A program made the position numbers and the translations under genes. The notes under the pieces were generated by a model. It searched no databases. It was not told the DNA's origin and saw only the letters and a program-made list of their open reading frames with translations. Below are positions 34,582 through 43,428 of a stretch of 64,000 bases of DNA, piece by piece. Origin of the DNA: a bacterium (GTDB lineage: Bacteria > Bacillota > Clostridia > Lachnospirales > Lachnospiraceae); the NCBI GenBank assembly GCA_023664305.1, contig JAMPFT010000011.1, forward strand, positions 16,128 to 80,127, given 5' to 3'. Positions within the stretch are counted from its first letter, which is position 1, and the number at the start of each line of letters is the position of its first letter.

Positions 34582-35451
34582 ATGGAAAACGGAAAGATGC
34601 GTATTCTGGCAGTGGATGACAATGTGATTAACCTTGCTACGATAGAGCAGGAGCTAAAGGATAAATACGAGGTGGTGACGGTAAACTCCGGCGCCCGCGC
34701 GGTTCGGTTTCTGGCCAAGGACAGGCCGGATCTGATCCTGCTGGATGTGCAGATGGCGCTGATGGACGGAATCGAGACGCTGAAGGAAATCAGAACCATG
34801 GAGGGAGGCGCATCCATCCCGGTGATTATGCTGACGGCCAAGAAGGATCGGGAGACCGTGATCGAAGGCTCCAAGCTGGGGATTCTGGATTATGTGCTGA
34901 AGCCCTTTGACGGTCAGGATCTCCAGATGAGGATCGACAGGGCCTTAAAGAAGGTGGGCGTTCTGCCGGTGGAGGACACAGAGCTGTACGGCATCGTCAA
35001 GGAGGTGCAGGAAGCCATACAGAGCGGAAACGTCAGGGAGGCTGCTCTGAAGATGGAAGAGATTTTAAGCTTTAAGATCGACGAGGAAATTTTCGGACGG
35101 CTCCAGAATGCCAAGACGAAGCTGCGCGCGAACGATCTGGAGACGACGTCCCGCATGATAGACAGAGTGATGAAGATGCTGGAACGCAGCGTGGAGGCGG
35201 AGGAGTCCTCCAGAATGCCGATCAACGCCGGAGAGCTGAACGCAAGACTGCTTTATGTGATGAACGATCTGCAGAATTTCAAGGTAAAGGACGCGGCCCA
35301 GAAGGTGGAGGATCTGCTGCGCTACGAGCTTCCGCCGGTGGTGCGTGAAATCTGCGAGAAGGCAGATGAGCGTCTGGGCGAATTTGACGACGGCGCGGCG
35401 GAGGAGCTGATCCAACAGGCGCTGGGCGAGATGATGACAAATCTGATGTGA
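34582..35451 (+). CDS. Response regulator with helical C-terminal domain
   Basis: A 289-residue protein with a receiver domain (about 4-122): 'ILAVDDNVINLATIEQELKD', Asp in 'LILLDVQMALMDG', 'MLTAKKD', Lys in 'YVLKPFDGQD'. The remaining 165 residues are helical, with repeated segments ('REAALKMEEILSFKI' and 'KDAAQKVEDLLRYEL') that look like internal duplications. No DNA-binding motif or GGDEF/EAL is visible, so the output is unknown, perhaps protein interaction. It ends the phosphorelay operon. Confidence 0.85.
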   Translation: MENGKMRILAVDDNVINLATIEQELKDKYEVVTVNSGARAVRFLAKDRPDLILLDVQMALMDGIETLKEIRTMEGGASIPVIMLTAKKDRETVIEGSKLGILDYVLKPFDGQDLQMRIDRALKKVGVLPVEDTELYGIVKEVQEAIQSGNVREAALKMEEILSFKIDEEIFGRLQNAKTKLRANDLETTSRMIDRVMKMLERSVEAEESSRMPINAGELNARLLYVMNDLQNFKVKDAAQKVEDLLRYELPPVVREICEKADERLGEFDDGAAEELIQQALGEMMTNLM

Positions 35452-35475
35452 GGAGCGCAAAGGAAAAACAAGGAA

Positions 35476-35516
35476 GGGGTTCCGGCATGTTGCATACTGC
35501 CGGGATCCCCTAAATT
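35476..35516 (+). terminator. Terminator of the phosphorelay operon
   Basis: GGGGTTCCGGCA (35476-35487) pairs, with one bulge, with TGCCGGGATCCCC (35498-35510), followed by TAAATTTT. A convincing GC-rich stem though the T-tract is interrupted by As. Confidence 0.6.
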
Positions 35517-35571
35517 TTATCTAAATTTTTTGTTAGAAAACACAAAAATCATAGAAGAAAAGTTTGTTTTA

Positions 35572-35580
35572 TGCTATACT
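35572..35580 (+). promoter_or_regulatory. Extended -10 promoter for the ABC/FtsX genes
   Basis: TGCTATACT at 35572-35580 matches an extended -10. No good -35 is seen 17 bases upstream. It would give a leader of about 93 bases to the ATPase gene at 35680, containing two small palindromes (35613-35637, 35649-35661). Confidence 0.5.
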
Positions 35581-35612
35581 AACCGGGGAAAAAATCCGTG
35601 GGACAAACGACG

Positions 35613-35637
35613 GGCAGCACGCTTCGCGAACTGCCCT
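35613..35637. repeat. REP-like palindrome GGGCAG...CTGCCC
   Basis: GGGCAG, then CA, CGC-TTC-GCG, AA, then CTGCCC. Its reverse complement recurs at 51414-51439 with few changes (AAGGGCAGTT, GCGAAGCGTGCTG), so it is a dispersed palindromic repeat. A small GGCGC-GTC-GCGCC hairpin at 35649-35661 follows, just before the ribosome site of the ABC gene. Confidence 0.6.
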
Positions 35638-35679
35638 TAGGTTAAAGAAGGCGCGTCGCGCCGCAGAGGAAGGGACGCC

Positions 35680-36384
35680 ATGGGCAGCTTTGTACAGTTT
35701 GAAAACGTGAAAAAAATATACCGCTCCGGCGAGGTGGAGATCGAGGCGCTTTCAGGCGTGAATTTTGAGATCGAAAAAGGAGAGTTCTGCGTCATCGTGG
35801 GCGCTTCCGGCGCGGGAAAGACCACCATCTTAAATATCCTGGGCGGGATGGATACCTTAAGCGGAGGCAGGGTCGTCCTGGACGGGCAGGAGGTCTCCGC
35901 CTTCGGGAAAAAGAAGCTGACGGAATACCGCCGGTACGACGTGGGGTTTGTGTTCCAGTTTTACAATCTGGTGCAGAACCTGACGGCGCTGGAAAACGTG
36001 GAGCTGGCGGCGCAGATCTGCAGGGAGCCGCTGGACGCGGCGGAGGTGCTTAAGCAGGTGGGGCTGGGGGAGCGGATCCACAATTTCCCGGCACAGCTGT
36101 CGGGCGGAGAACAGCAGCGTGTGGCCATCGCCAGGGCGCTGGCAAAAAATCCCAAGCTTCTGCTCTGTGACGAGCCCACCGGTGCGTTGGATTACAATAC
36201 GGGAAAGGCCGTCCTGAAGCTTTTGCAGAACACCTGCAGGGATACGGGAAAGACGGTGGTGGTGATCACCCACAATCAGGCGCTGACCGCCATGGCTGAC
36301 CGGGTGATCACGGTGAAGAGCGGAACGGTGGCAGACATGGTAAGGAATGACAATGCCGTGGATGTGGATACGCTGGAGTGGTAG
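35680..36384 (+). CDS. ABC transporter ATP-binding protein (MacB/LolD type)
   Basis: A 234-residue ATPase: Walker A 'GASGAGKTT', Q-loop '[17 protein letters not shown]', signature '[16 protein letters not shown]', Walker B '[12 protein letters not shown]', and H-loop 'VVVITHN'. The '[17 protein letters not shown]' and 'GALDYNTGK' wording is typical of the MacB/LolD/FtsE-like subgroup that works with FtsX-type permeases by mechanotransmission rather than import. GAGGAAGGGA precedes the ATG. The partner permease begins 16 bases after the stop. Confidence 0.95.
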   Translation: MGSFVQFENVKKIYRSGEVEIEALSGVNFEIEKGEFCVIVGASGAGKTTILNILGGMDTLSGGRVVLDGQEVSAFGKKKLTEYRRYDVGFVFQFYNLVQNLTALENVELAAQICREPLDAAEVLKQVGLGERIHNFPAQLSGGEQQRVAIARALAKNPKLLLCDEPTGALDYNTGKAVLKLLQNTCRDTGKTVVVITHNQALTAMADRVITVKSGTVADMVRNDNAVDVDTLEW

Positions 36385-36400
36385 ACATGGGAGCTCGTGT

Positions 36401-39400
36401 ATGAACGAAATTCAGAAGAGTACATTTCGGGAAATAAAATCAAGTTTTGGCCGATTCCTGGCAATCTTTGCGATTATCGCCCTGGGAGTAGGCTTCTTCG
36501 CGGGGCTGAAGGTTTCGAAGGACGCGATGCAGACGACTGCGAAGGAATATCTGGACCGGCATGCCTTTTATGATTTCAGACTTCTCTCCACTCTTGGGTT
36601 TGAAGAGGAGGACGTAGCGTTTTTAAGGGAGGAAGCGGCCGCCGCGGAAGGCTCGGTAAGCCTGGATTTTCTGTATCTGCTGGAGAACGGAACCCAGGGC
36701 GCGCTGAAGGCGCTCAGTCTGACGGAGACGGTCAACACGGTGGAGCTGGTCTGCGGACGGCTCCCGGAGGCGGACGACGAGTGTGTGGCGGACAGCGCCC
36801 TGTTCGGCGAAGGGGCGCTGGGCAGCGTGATTTATCTGGCGGAGGATAACGACGAGGATACGGCGGACAGCTTCACCCATCAGGCCTATACCGTGGTGGG
36901 CACAGTGCAGTCGCCTCTTTACATACAGTACGAGCGGGGGAACACCTCGCTGGGAACGGGACGGCTGTCCGGCTTTATCTATCTGCTGCCCCAGGGATTC
37001 GACACGGAATACTATACGGAGATTTATGTGCGTTTTGATCAGGATCACTCGCTTTACGGGGATGACTATGCCGATTTTATCGACGAAAAGGAGATTCTCT
37101 GGGAGGATTTGACGGCCCGGGCGGCGGACGGGCGGTATCGGCGGCTCCTTGCGGACGCGGAGGATGAGCTTGCGGACGCAAGGCAGGAGTTTACAGAAAA
37201 GAAGGCGGAGGGGGAGGAAGAGCTTGCCGACGCGGAAGAAGAGCTTTCTAAGGCGCGGGATGAGATCGCCGACGGAGAAGAAAAGCTTGCGGATGCGGAA
37301 GAAGAGCTGGCCGACGCAAGGAAGACCCTCCGGGAGAAGGAAAAGGAGCTGGAGGATGGCAGACAGACGCTTGCGGAAAAAGAGCGGGAGCTTGCCGACG
37401 CGGAGGCGGAGCTTGCCCGGGGAGAGCAGCAGTGGAAGGACGGCAAGGCGCAGGCAGATTCCGGCCGGAGCAGTCTAAGCGCTCAGAAGAGCCGTCTGCA
37501 GCAGGAAAAGGCGGAGCTGGAGGAGCAGGCGGCACAGCTGGAAGCACAGGCGGCGCCATTGGAGGCGCAGGCGGCGCTGAAGGCGCAGCTGGAAGCCGGC
37601 ATTGCGCAGCTGGAAGCCGGCATTGCGCAGGCGTCAGCCGGGATTGCACAGGCGGAAGCCGGGATTGTACAGGCACAGACACGGGCGGCGGAGCTGCGGG
37701 AGCAGATTGCACAGCTAAAAAGCGAGGGGAAGGATACGACGCAGGCTGACGAAGAGCTGCAGAGCGTAGAAGCCGCAAAGGCGAATGCGGAAGCGATAAA
37801 GACGGAAGCGGAGGCCCAAAAGCAGCAGCTGGAAGCCCAAAAGCGACAGCTGGAACCGCAAAAACAGCAGATGGATGCCGTCTGGCCTCAGCTGGAAGCG
37901 GCGCTGCAACAGCTGGAGCCTTACAGACAGCAGATTGCGGCGGGACGGCAGACGATTGCGTCCTATGAGAGCCAGATTGCCGGGGCGGAGCAGGAGCTCG
38001 GCCGGGCGGAAAGAGAATTGGCCGAAGGCCGGGCAGAGCTTGACGAGGCCGCCCGTCAGATTGCGGAGGGCCGTCAGGCCATAGAGGAGGCAAGGACAGA
38101 GCTGGCGGACGGAGAAAAGGCGCTGGCGGACGCAAAGCGGGAGCTGGCGGACGCGGAGGAGACGGTTGCGGAAAACAGAGAGACTCTCGCGGAGGCCAAA
38201 GAAGAGCTTGCCGACGGGCAAAAGGAGTATGAGGACGCCCTGGAGGAGTTCGACCGTGAGATCGCGGACGCGGAGGAGGAGCTGGCGGACGCCGAAGAGG
38301 AGCTTGCGGATTTCGGGAAGCCGGATACCTATGTGCTGGGGCGGGACACCAATATCGGATATGTGTGCTTTGAAAATGATTCCAATATCGTGGCGGGAAT
38401 CGCCAATATTTTTCCGGTATTCTTCTTCCTCGTGGCGGCGCTGGTCTGTATTACCACCATGAACCGCATGGTGGAGGAGCAGAGGACGCAGATCGGCGTG
38501 TTAAAGGCGCTGGGCTACGGGAACGGCGCGATTATGGGGAAATATCTGACGTACTCCGGACTGGCGGCGGTGCTGGGCTGCGTCTTTGGCTTCCTGCTGG
38601 GAACCTGGGCTTTCCCGCAGATTTTCTGGATCGTCTATAAAATCATGTATAAGGCGGGAGAGATGCATTATCTGTTCGACTGGAAGCTGGCTGTGATCTC
38701 CCTTGCCGTGGCGCTGCTTTGCTCGATCGGGACAACCTGGCTGTCCTGCCGTGTGGAGCTGGGGCGCAATGCGGCGGCGCTGATGCGTCCCAAGGCGCCC
38801 AAGGCGGGGAAGCGCGTCTTTCTGGAGCGTATTCCCTTTGTGTGGAAGCGCCTGAGCTTTCTGCGGAAGGTTTCCGTGCGGAATATTTTCCGCTATAAGA
38901 AGCGGCTGTTTATGATGGTGCTGGGGATCAGCGGCTGCACGGCCCTTCTGGTCACAGGCTTCGGGATCAATGACACCATAGCGGATGTGGCGGGCCAGCA
39001 GTTCCGCGAGGTGCAGATTTTTGACATGAGCGTCTCATTTAAGGAGCCGGCGGATCGTAAGACGGAGGAAGAGCTGGGAGAACTGTCCGGGGAGGGTCTT
39101 GCGGATTACCTCTGCGTCATGGAAAAAAATATGGATATTGTCACGGCGAGAGGGGTAAAATCAATTTATCTGGCGGTGGCCGACGGAGAGAGGATTTCCG
39201 CCTATGTGGACATGCACACAAGGGCGGGGGAAAAAATAGATTATCCGGGTCCGGGACAGGGTGTGATTACCCGGAAGCTGTCGGAGGAGTACGGACTGAA
39301 CGTGGGAGATACGGTCATGCTCCGCGATGAGGATATGAGGAGCCTGACGGTGACGATATCCGGCGTCATGGAAAACTATATTTACAATTATGTCTATATC

Positions 39401-39982
39401 TCCGATGAGACGTGGCGCGCGGCGACGGGTGAGGAGCCGGAGAGAAAGACTGCCTATCTCAACCTTGCGGAGGGAGCGGACGCGCATCTTTTGTCCGCGG
39501 AGCTGATGAACCGGGAAGAGGTGGCAAGCGTCTCGGTGAACGCCGATATGGCGGAGCGGGTCGGCAGCATGCTGGAGCGGCTGAACGTCATCGTCGTGGT
39601 GGTGATTATCTGCGCGGCGGGACTGGCCTTTATCGTGCTGTACAATCTGACGAATATCAATATCACGGAGCGCATCCGGGAGATCGCGACGGTCAAGGTG
39701 CTGGGCTTCTTTAAAAAGGAGACGGCAAGCTATGTCTTTCGGGAGAACATTCTTCTGACGGTGTTCGGTATGGTTCTGGGCCTTTTCCTGGGACGTCTCC
39801 TCCACTGGTTCGTCATAGATCAGATCCGGGTGGATATGATTTCCTTCGACATCCATGTGGAACCGATCAGCTATCTCTACAGCGCGCTTCTGACCCTTGT
39901 CTTTGCGTGGCTTGTGGATAAAACCATGGAGGGCAGGCTGGAGAAGATCAGCATGACGGAATCGCTGAAGAGCGTGGACTGA
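36401..39982 (+). CDS. FtsX-type ABC permease with giant coiled-coil insertion
   Basis: A 1193-residue permease with two FtsX domains. A membrane segment near residues 17-38 ('FLAIFAIIALGVGFFAG'), a MacB-like extracellular part, then a coiled coil of about 400 residues (about 245-640) rich in EELADAEEEL-type units and Q/E/A repeats, then three membrane segments (about 665-800), a second extracellular part and a final set of three (about 1060-1180). FtsX permeases are usually 400-850 residues, so the insertion roughly doubles this one. The ATG at 36401 is chosen over 36347, which overlaps the ATPase gene and lacks a site. It probably spans to the cell wall or a surface partner; the substrate is unknown. 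Confidence 0.9.
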   Translation: MNEIQKSTFREIKSSFGRFLAIFAIIALGVGFFAGLKVSKDAMQTTAKEYLDRHAFYDFRLLSTLGFEEEDVAFLREEAAAAEGSVSLDFLYLLENGTQGALKALSLTETVNTVELVCGRLPEADDECVADSALFGEGALGSVIYLAEDNDEDTADSFTHQAYTVVGTVQSPLYIQYERGNTSLGTGRLSGFIYLLPQGFDTEYYTEIYVRFDQDHSLYGDDYADFIDEKEILWEDLTARAADGRYRRLLADAEDELADARQEFTEKKAEGEEELADAEEELSKARDEIADGEEKLADAEEELADARKTLREKEKELEDGRQTLAEKERELADAEAELARGEQQWKDGKAQADSGRSSLSAQKSRLQQEKAELEEQAAQLEAQAAPLEAQAALKAQLEAGIAQLEAGIAQASAGIAQAEAGIVQAQTRAAELREQIAQLKSEGKDTTQADEELQSVEAAKANAEAIKTEAEAQKQQLEAQKRQLEPQKQQMDAVWPQLEAALQQLEPYRQQIAAGRQTIASYESQIAGAEQELGRAERELAEGRAELDEAARQIAEGRQAIEEARTELADGEKALADAKRELADAEETVAENRETLAEAKEELADGQKEYEDALEEFDREIADAEEELADAEEELADFGKPDTYVLGRDTNIGYVCFENDSNIVAGIANIFPVFFFLVAALVCITTMNRMVEEQRTQIGVLKALGYGNGAIMGKYLTYSGLAAVLGCVFGFLLGTWAFPQIFWIVYKIMYKAGEMHYLFDWKLAVISLAVALLCSIGTTWLSCRVELGRNAAALMRPKAPKAGKRVFLERIPFVWKRLSFLRKVSVRNIFRYKKRLFMMVLGISGCTALLVTGFGINDTIADVAGQQFREVQIFDMSVSFKEPADRKTEEELGELSGEGLADYLCVMEKNMDIVTARGVKSIYLAVADGERISAYVDMHTRAGEKIDYPGPGQGVITRKLSEEYGLNVGDTVMLRDEDMRSLTVTISGVMENYIYNYVYISDETWRAATGEEPERKTAYLNLAEGADAHLLSAELMNREEVASVSVNADMAERVGSMLERLNVIVVVVIICAAGLAFIVLYNLTNINITERIREIATVKVLGFFKKETASYVFRENILLTVFGMVLGLFLGRLLHWFVIDQIRVDMISFDIHVEPISYLYSALLTLVFAWLVDKTMEGRLEKISMTESLKSVD

Positions 39983-40004
39983 AGAGACAAAATTTTAATC
40001 ACGG

Positions 40005-40087
40005 ATTTGTGCCTGCGGCGGCGCACGGCTAAGAGCCTGCGGTTTGCAGTCGGGGCTTGCAGGCTGCGGAAAGGTATGGGTTTCAAA
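40005..40087 (+). promoter_or_regulatory. Leader element copy B before the PHP gene
   Basis: ATTTGTGCCTGCGGCGG (40005-40021), an inner hairpin CGCA-c-GGCT-aag-AGCC-TGCG (about 40023-40042), TTTGCAGTCGG, then GCAGGCTGCGGAAAGG (40059-40074) and 13 bases to the ATG at 40088. GCCTGC (40011-40016) pairs with GCAGGC (40059-40064). Copy C (53261) keeps both stems with changed bases, including a different but still paired inner stem. Confidence 0.65.
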
Positions 40088-40879
40088 ATGAAATTTGACA
40101 TGCACTGTCACACAAAGGAGGGTTCGCTGGACGGAAAGGTGCCGGTGGAGGAGTTTATCGATATCCTTCGGAGGAAAGGTTTCGACGGTATGCTGATCAG
40201 CGACCATAATTCCTATAACGGCTACAGGTACTGGCAGAAGCATATAAAGGGCAGACGGTTTAAGGACTTTACGGTACTGAAGGGGATCGAGTACGACACC
40301 ATCGACGCGGGACATATTCTGGTCATCATGCCGGAGCATGTGAAGTTAAGGATCCTGGAGCTTCGGGGGCTGCCGGTGCAGTTTCTCATCGATATCGTCC
40401 ACAGTGCGGGAGGGATTCTGGGGCCGGCTCATCCCTGTGGGGAAAAGTACTTAAGCATTACCAACACCAGAAAGCACCGCAACCAGCTGGCGGTGATGGA
40501 CCGGTTTGATTTTATCGAGGGCTTTAACGCCTGCGAGGAGCCGCAGAGCAACCGCAGGGCAAGAGAGATCGCGGAGTGTTACGGGAAGCCTGTTTTCGGC
40601 GGCAGCGACGCCCACAAGGCGGACTGCATCGGACTGGGGGCTACGGAGTTTGCGGGAAAGATTACCTGCGAGTCGGACCTCATCGCCCTGGTCAAAACAA
40701 AGGGCAGACAGGCCTGTTCCTGCGGCGGAAGCTATTATACCAAAACGACGAAAAATAAGATCGGCAGAGCCAACAATCTGCTGGTGCAGTCCTTCTGGTT
40801 TTACAACCGGTTCGGCAGCATGTGGAATCATCATAAACGGCTGTCGGAGCTCAAACGCCTCTATATCAGAATCAAGTAA
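40088..40879 (+). CDS. PHP-domain metal-dependent hydrolase
   Basis: A 263-residue protein of the polymerase/histidinol-phosphatase fold. Metal-ligand motifs are visible: 'FDMHCHTKEGS' (H-x-H), 'ISDHN', 'GIEYDT', 'GPAHPCGEKY' and 'FGGSDAHKAD'. PHP hydrolases act on phosphoesters; the substrate cannot be told here. Start: ATGs at 40076 and 40088 are in frame; the second is preferred because 'MKFDMHCHT' is the usual start and all three copies of the leader element place an ATG 13 bases after AAAGG. It stands alone before the hairpin at 40971. Confidence 0.85.
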   Translation: MKFDMHCHTKEGSLDGKVPVEEFIDILRRKGFDGMLISDHNSYNGYRYWQKHIKGRRFKDFTVLKGIEYDTIDAGHILVIMPEHVKLRILELRGLPVQFLIDIVHSAGGILGPAHPCGEKYLSITNTRKHRNQLAVMDRFDFIEGFNACEEPQSNRRAREIAECYGKPVFGGSDAHKADCIGLGATEFAGKITCESDLIALVKTKGRQACSCGGSYYTKTTKNKIGRANNLLVQSFWFYNRFGSMWNHHKRLSELKRLYIRIK

Positions 40880-40962
40880 AATAAGTGTTACGGAATTGTT
40901 GCAATTTTAAATATTGTTTCCCCGTAATTCATAAAATCTTAAGGTGCATTTTGTATAGAGTG

Positions 40963-40971
40963 TGCTATAAT
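40963..40971 (+). promoter_or_regulatory. Extended -10 promoter of the six-gene transporter operon
   Basis: TGCTATAAT (40963-40971) is a perfect extended -10. No consensus -35 sits 17 bases upstream. The start point (about 40978) would lie inside the left arm of the dyad at 40971-41001, so a repressor or hairpin could act here. Confidence 0.55.
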
Positions 40972-41007
40972 GTTCAATATGTAGGGGACACATATTGAAC
41001 ATTTTTT
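40969..41007 (+). terminator. Perfect 12-14 bp dyad with T6: terminator or operator
   Basis: TGTTCAATATGT (40971-40982), loop AGGGGAC, ACATATTGAACA (40990-41001), then T6 (41002-41007); the outer A-T pairs extend the stem. It is a textbook intrinsic terminator for the PHP gene, yet it begins within the TATAAT of the next promoter, so a role as operator or 5'-end attenuator is equally possible. Confidence 0.7.
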
Positions 41008-41135
41008 GTTTTATCGGAAGCCCTGCCGCAGCGGGAAAAGGATGCTTTGCCTTTGGCGCGGAAAATACGGAGAAATCCGTCGGAAAAACTGTCCGGCGGG
41101 CGGGCAAAAAAGCGGCGGGCAGCAGGAGGTAATTT

Positions 41136-43412
41136 ATGAAAAACATTTTAAAACGTGTGCTCAGTGTGGCGACGGCGGCGGTTCTTACCCTGTCCCTCGC
41201 GGCCTGCGGAAGCGCGGATGGAAACGGATCCGGTCAGTGGCAGCCCCCGGAGTGGGTTTACGTTCCGGAGTATATGGAGCTGTCGGACGACATTTCCTAC
41301 TGGTCGATGCAGCCAGTGGGAGAGTACCTGTACTACGAGACTTCCTACAACGACGAGGAGACCGGGGAGTGGAAGCAGGGTGTGGGCAGATATTCTCTGG
41401 CGGATCAAAGTAAGGAGAACATCGCTCTGGATATCGGCGACGCGAGCATAAACAGCATGGCGGTTGCAGAGGACGGAAGTGTCTGCGCCCTGCTGTACTA
41501 TTGGGAAAGCGACGAGCTGACCGGGGAGTTTGACAGCTGGCAGGCGCTGACGAAATATGATTCTACAGGGGCGCAGGTCTGGCAGACGAATCTGAAGTCC
41601 GTCATGGAGGATAACAATATCTCCTATGTCAGCGAGATGACGGCGGACGCCCAGGGAAGGGTTTACCTGACGTCGGAGTCACAGGTCTTACTGTTTGACG
41701 AGACGGGAGCCTTCCGCGGTATCGTGGATGTGGGAAGCGGAGTAAACAGCTGGATTCAGAATATGGGGAAGGGAAAGGACGGCAAGGTATATGTGATGGC
41801 CTATTCCTACAATGGCACAAGCAGCAGCTATACCCTGTCTGAGATCGATTTTGAGAAAAAAGCTGTGGGGGCTTCCTACGAAAATTTCCCGTCGGGAAAC
41901 GGCAGCGGCAGCCTGAGCACGGGTGTGGAGTATGATTTCCTGGTGATGGATAACAACGCCCTCTACGGGTACAATCTGGCCGATCAGAACACGGAGCTTT
42001 TGTTCCGGTGGATGGACAGCGATATCAACGGAGAATATGTGAGAACCGTCGGCGTGGCTCCGGACGGACGGATCTTCGCCGTCATCAACGACTGGAACAC
42101 GAACGAAAGCAGCGTGGCGCTCTTAACGAAGACGGCGAGCAGCGAGGTGGCAGAGCGGGAGACGATTCTGATCGGAACCCTGTATTCCAGTTCGGAGCTG
42201 ACTGCGGCGGCGGTCAGGTTCAACAAGTCGAACGATAAATACCGGGTTTATATCAAGGAGTACATCGACCGACAGGCGGATTGGACGGAGACCACTTATT
42301 CCGATGCCATCGCTCTTTTGAATAACGATATCACCTCCCGGAATGCGCCGGATGCCATCGCGCTGGACAGTCTGGAGATCAAGCAGCTGGTGGCGGCGGG
42401 GGCGCTGGAGGATATCTCCGGCTATCTGGACAAAAGCAGCGTGTTGAATCGGGAGGATTATCTGGAAAACGTCCTGGCGGGCTATACCTTCGGAGATGTT
42501 CTGGTGGGGATACCGAAAACCTTTACGCTTCAGACGGTGGTGGGAAGCACGGCGGACGTGGGCGAGGAGATGGGCTGGAGCCTGGACGATATCATCGCCT
42601 ATGCGGACCGGCATCCGAACGCAAACCTGTTCGATTATATGACCAAGTCCGGCATCATGTATAATTTCATGATGTACAACGAGAGCGCGTTTGTGGACTG
42701 GGAGAAGGGAGAATGCCACTTTAATTCCCCGGAGTTTATCAGTTTGCTTAATTTTGTAAACCGCTTCCAGGAGGAGCCGGATTATGACAGTAACATATCT
42801 ACGGCTACCAGAATCCAGAACGGCGAGGTGCTGCTGGATACCGTGTACGTCTCGGACTTCAGAGAGGTTCAGATGTATAACGCGATTTACAAGGGGGCGG
42901 CGACCTTTATCGGATATCCTACCACAGACGGAAGCGTGGGCTGCGCGCTGAGCGCCGACAACATTCTGGGGATTACGACAAAGTCCTCCAACAAGGACGG
43001 AGCGTGGGCCTTTATCGAGAGTTACCTGGCTGCGGAGGATTCGGACCGCTTCAGCTGGGGCTTTTCCAGCAACAAGGAGCGTCTGAACGCCCAGCTGGAG
43101 GAAGCGATCAAGGTGAGAACCTATACCTGGACGGACGAGGACGGCGTGGAGCACGAGGAAGTGATGGAAGGCGGCAGCAGCGTAGGTTATCAGGACGGCT
43201 GGTCGTACACCTATCATACGCCTACGCGGGAAGAGGCGGATCAGATCATGGAGCTGATTAAGGTGGCAAGCCCCGCGGCGGCCCAGAACGGTCAGATCAT
43301 GCTGATTATCTCCGAGGAAGCGGAAGCCTTCTATAAGGGGCAGAAGAGCGCCGAGGAGGTTGCGGACGTAATACAGAGGCGGGCGCAGACCTATGTGGAT
43401 GAAAACAGCTGA
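41136..43412 (+). CDS. Propeller-solute-binding lipoprotein 1
   Basis: A 758-residue lipoprotein: signal peptide with lipobox LSLAAC (Cys 24). The N-half (about 45-345) has repeated beta-rich blades such as 'MAVAEDGSVCALLYYW', 'EMTADAQGRVYLTSESQVLL' and 'GVAPDGRIFAVIND', suggesting a propeller. The C-half (about 350-750) is a family-1 sugar-type solute-binding domain ('AAVRFNKSNDKYRVYIKEY', 'APDAIALDSLEIKQLVAAGA', 'VGIPKTFTLQTVV'). The ending 'SAEEVADVIQRRAQTYVDE' is nearly the same as that of the lipoprotein at 48682, so the two are paralogues. AGCAGGAGG precedes the ATG. Substrate unknown. Confidence 0.85.
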   Translation: MKNILKRVLSVATAAVLTLSLAACGSADGNGSGQWQPPEWVYVPEYMELSDDISYWSMQPVGEYLYYETSYNDEETGEWKQGVGRYSLADQSKENIALDIGDASINSMAVAEDGSVCALLYYWESDELTGEFDSWQALTKYDSTGAQVWQTNLKSVMEDNNISYVSEMTADAQGRVYLTSESQVLLFDETGAFRGIVDVGSGVNSWIQNMGKGKDGKVYVMAYSYNGTSSSYTLSEIDFEKKAVGASYENFPSGNGSGSLSTGVEYDFLVMDNNALYGYNLADQNTELLFRWMDSDINGEYVRTVGVAPDGRIFAVINDWNTNESSVALLTKTASSEVAERETILIGTLYSSSELTAAAVRFNKSNDKYRVYIKEYIDRQADWTETTYSDAIALLNNDITSRNAPDAIALDSLEIKQLVAAGALEDISGYLDKSSVLNREDYLENVLAGYTFGDVLVGIPKTFTLQTVVGSTADVGEEMGWSLDDIIAYADRHPNANLFDYMTKSGIMYNFMMYNESAFVDWEKGECHFNSPEFISLLNFVNRFQEEPDYDSNISTATRIQNGEVLLDTVYVSDFREVQMYNAIYKGAATFIGYPTTDGSVGCALSADNILGITTKSSNKDGAWAFIESYLAAEDSDRFSWGFSSNKERLNAQLEEAIKVRTYTWTDEDGVEHEEVMEGGSSVGYQDGWSYTYHTPTREEADQIMELIKVASPAAAQNGQIMLIISEEAEAFYKGQKSAEEVADVIQRRAQTYVDENS

Positions 43413-43428
43413 AGCGGTGGGTGTTAAG

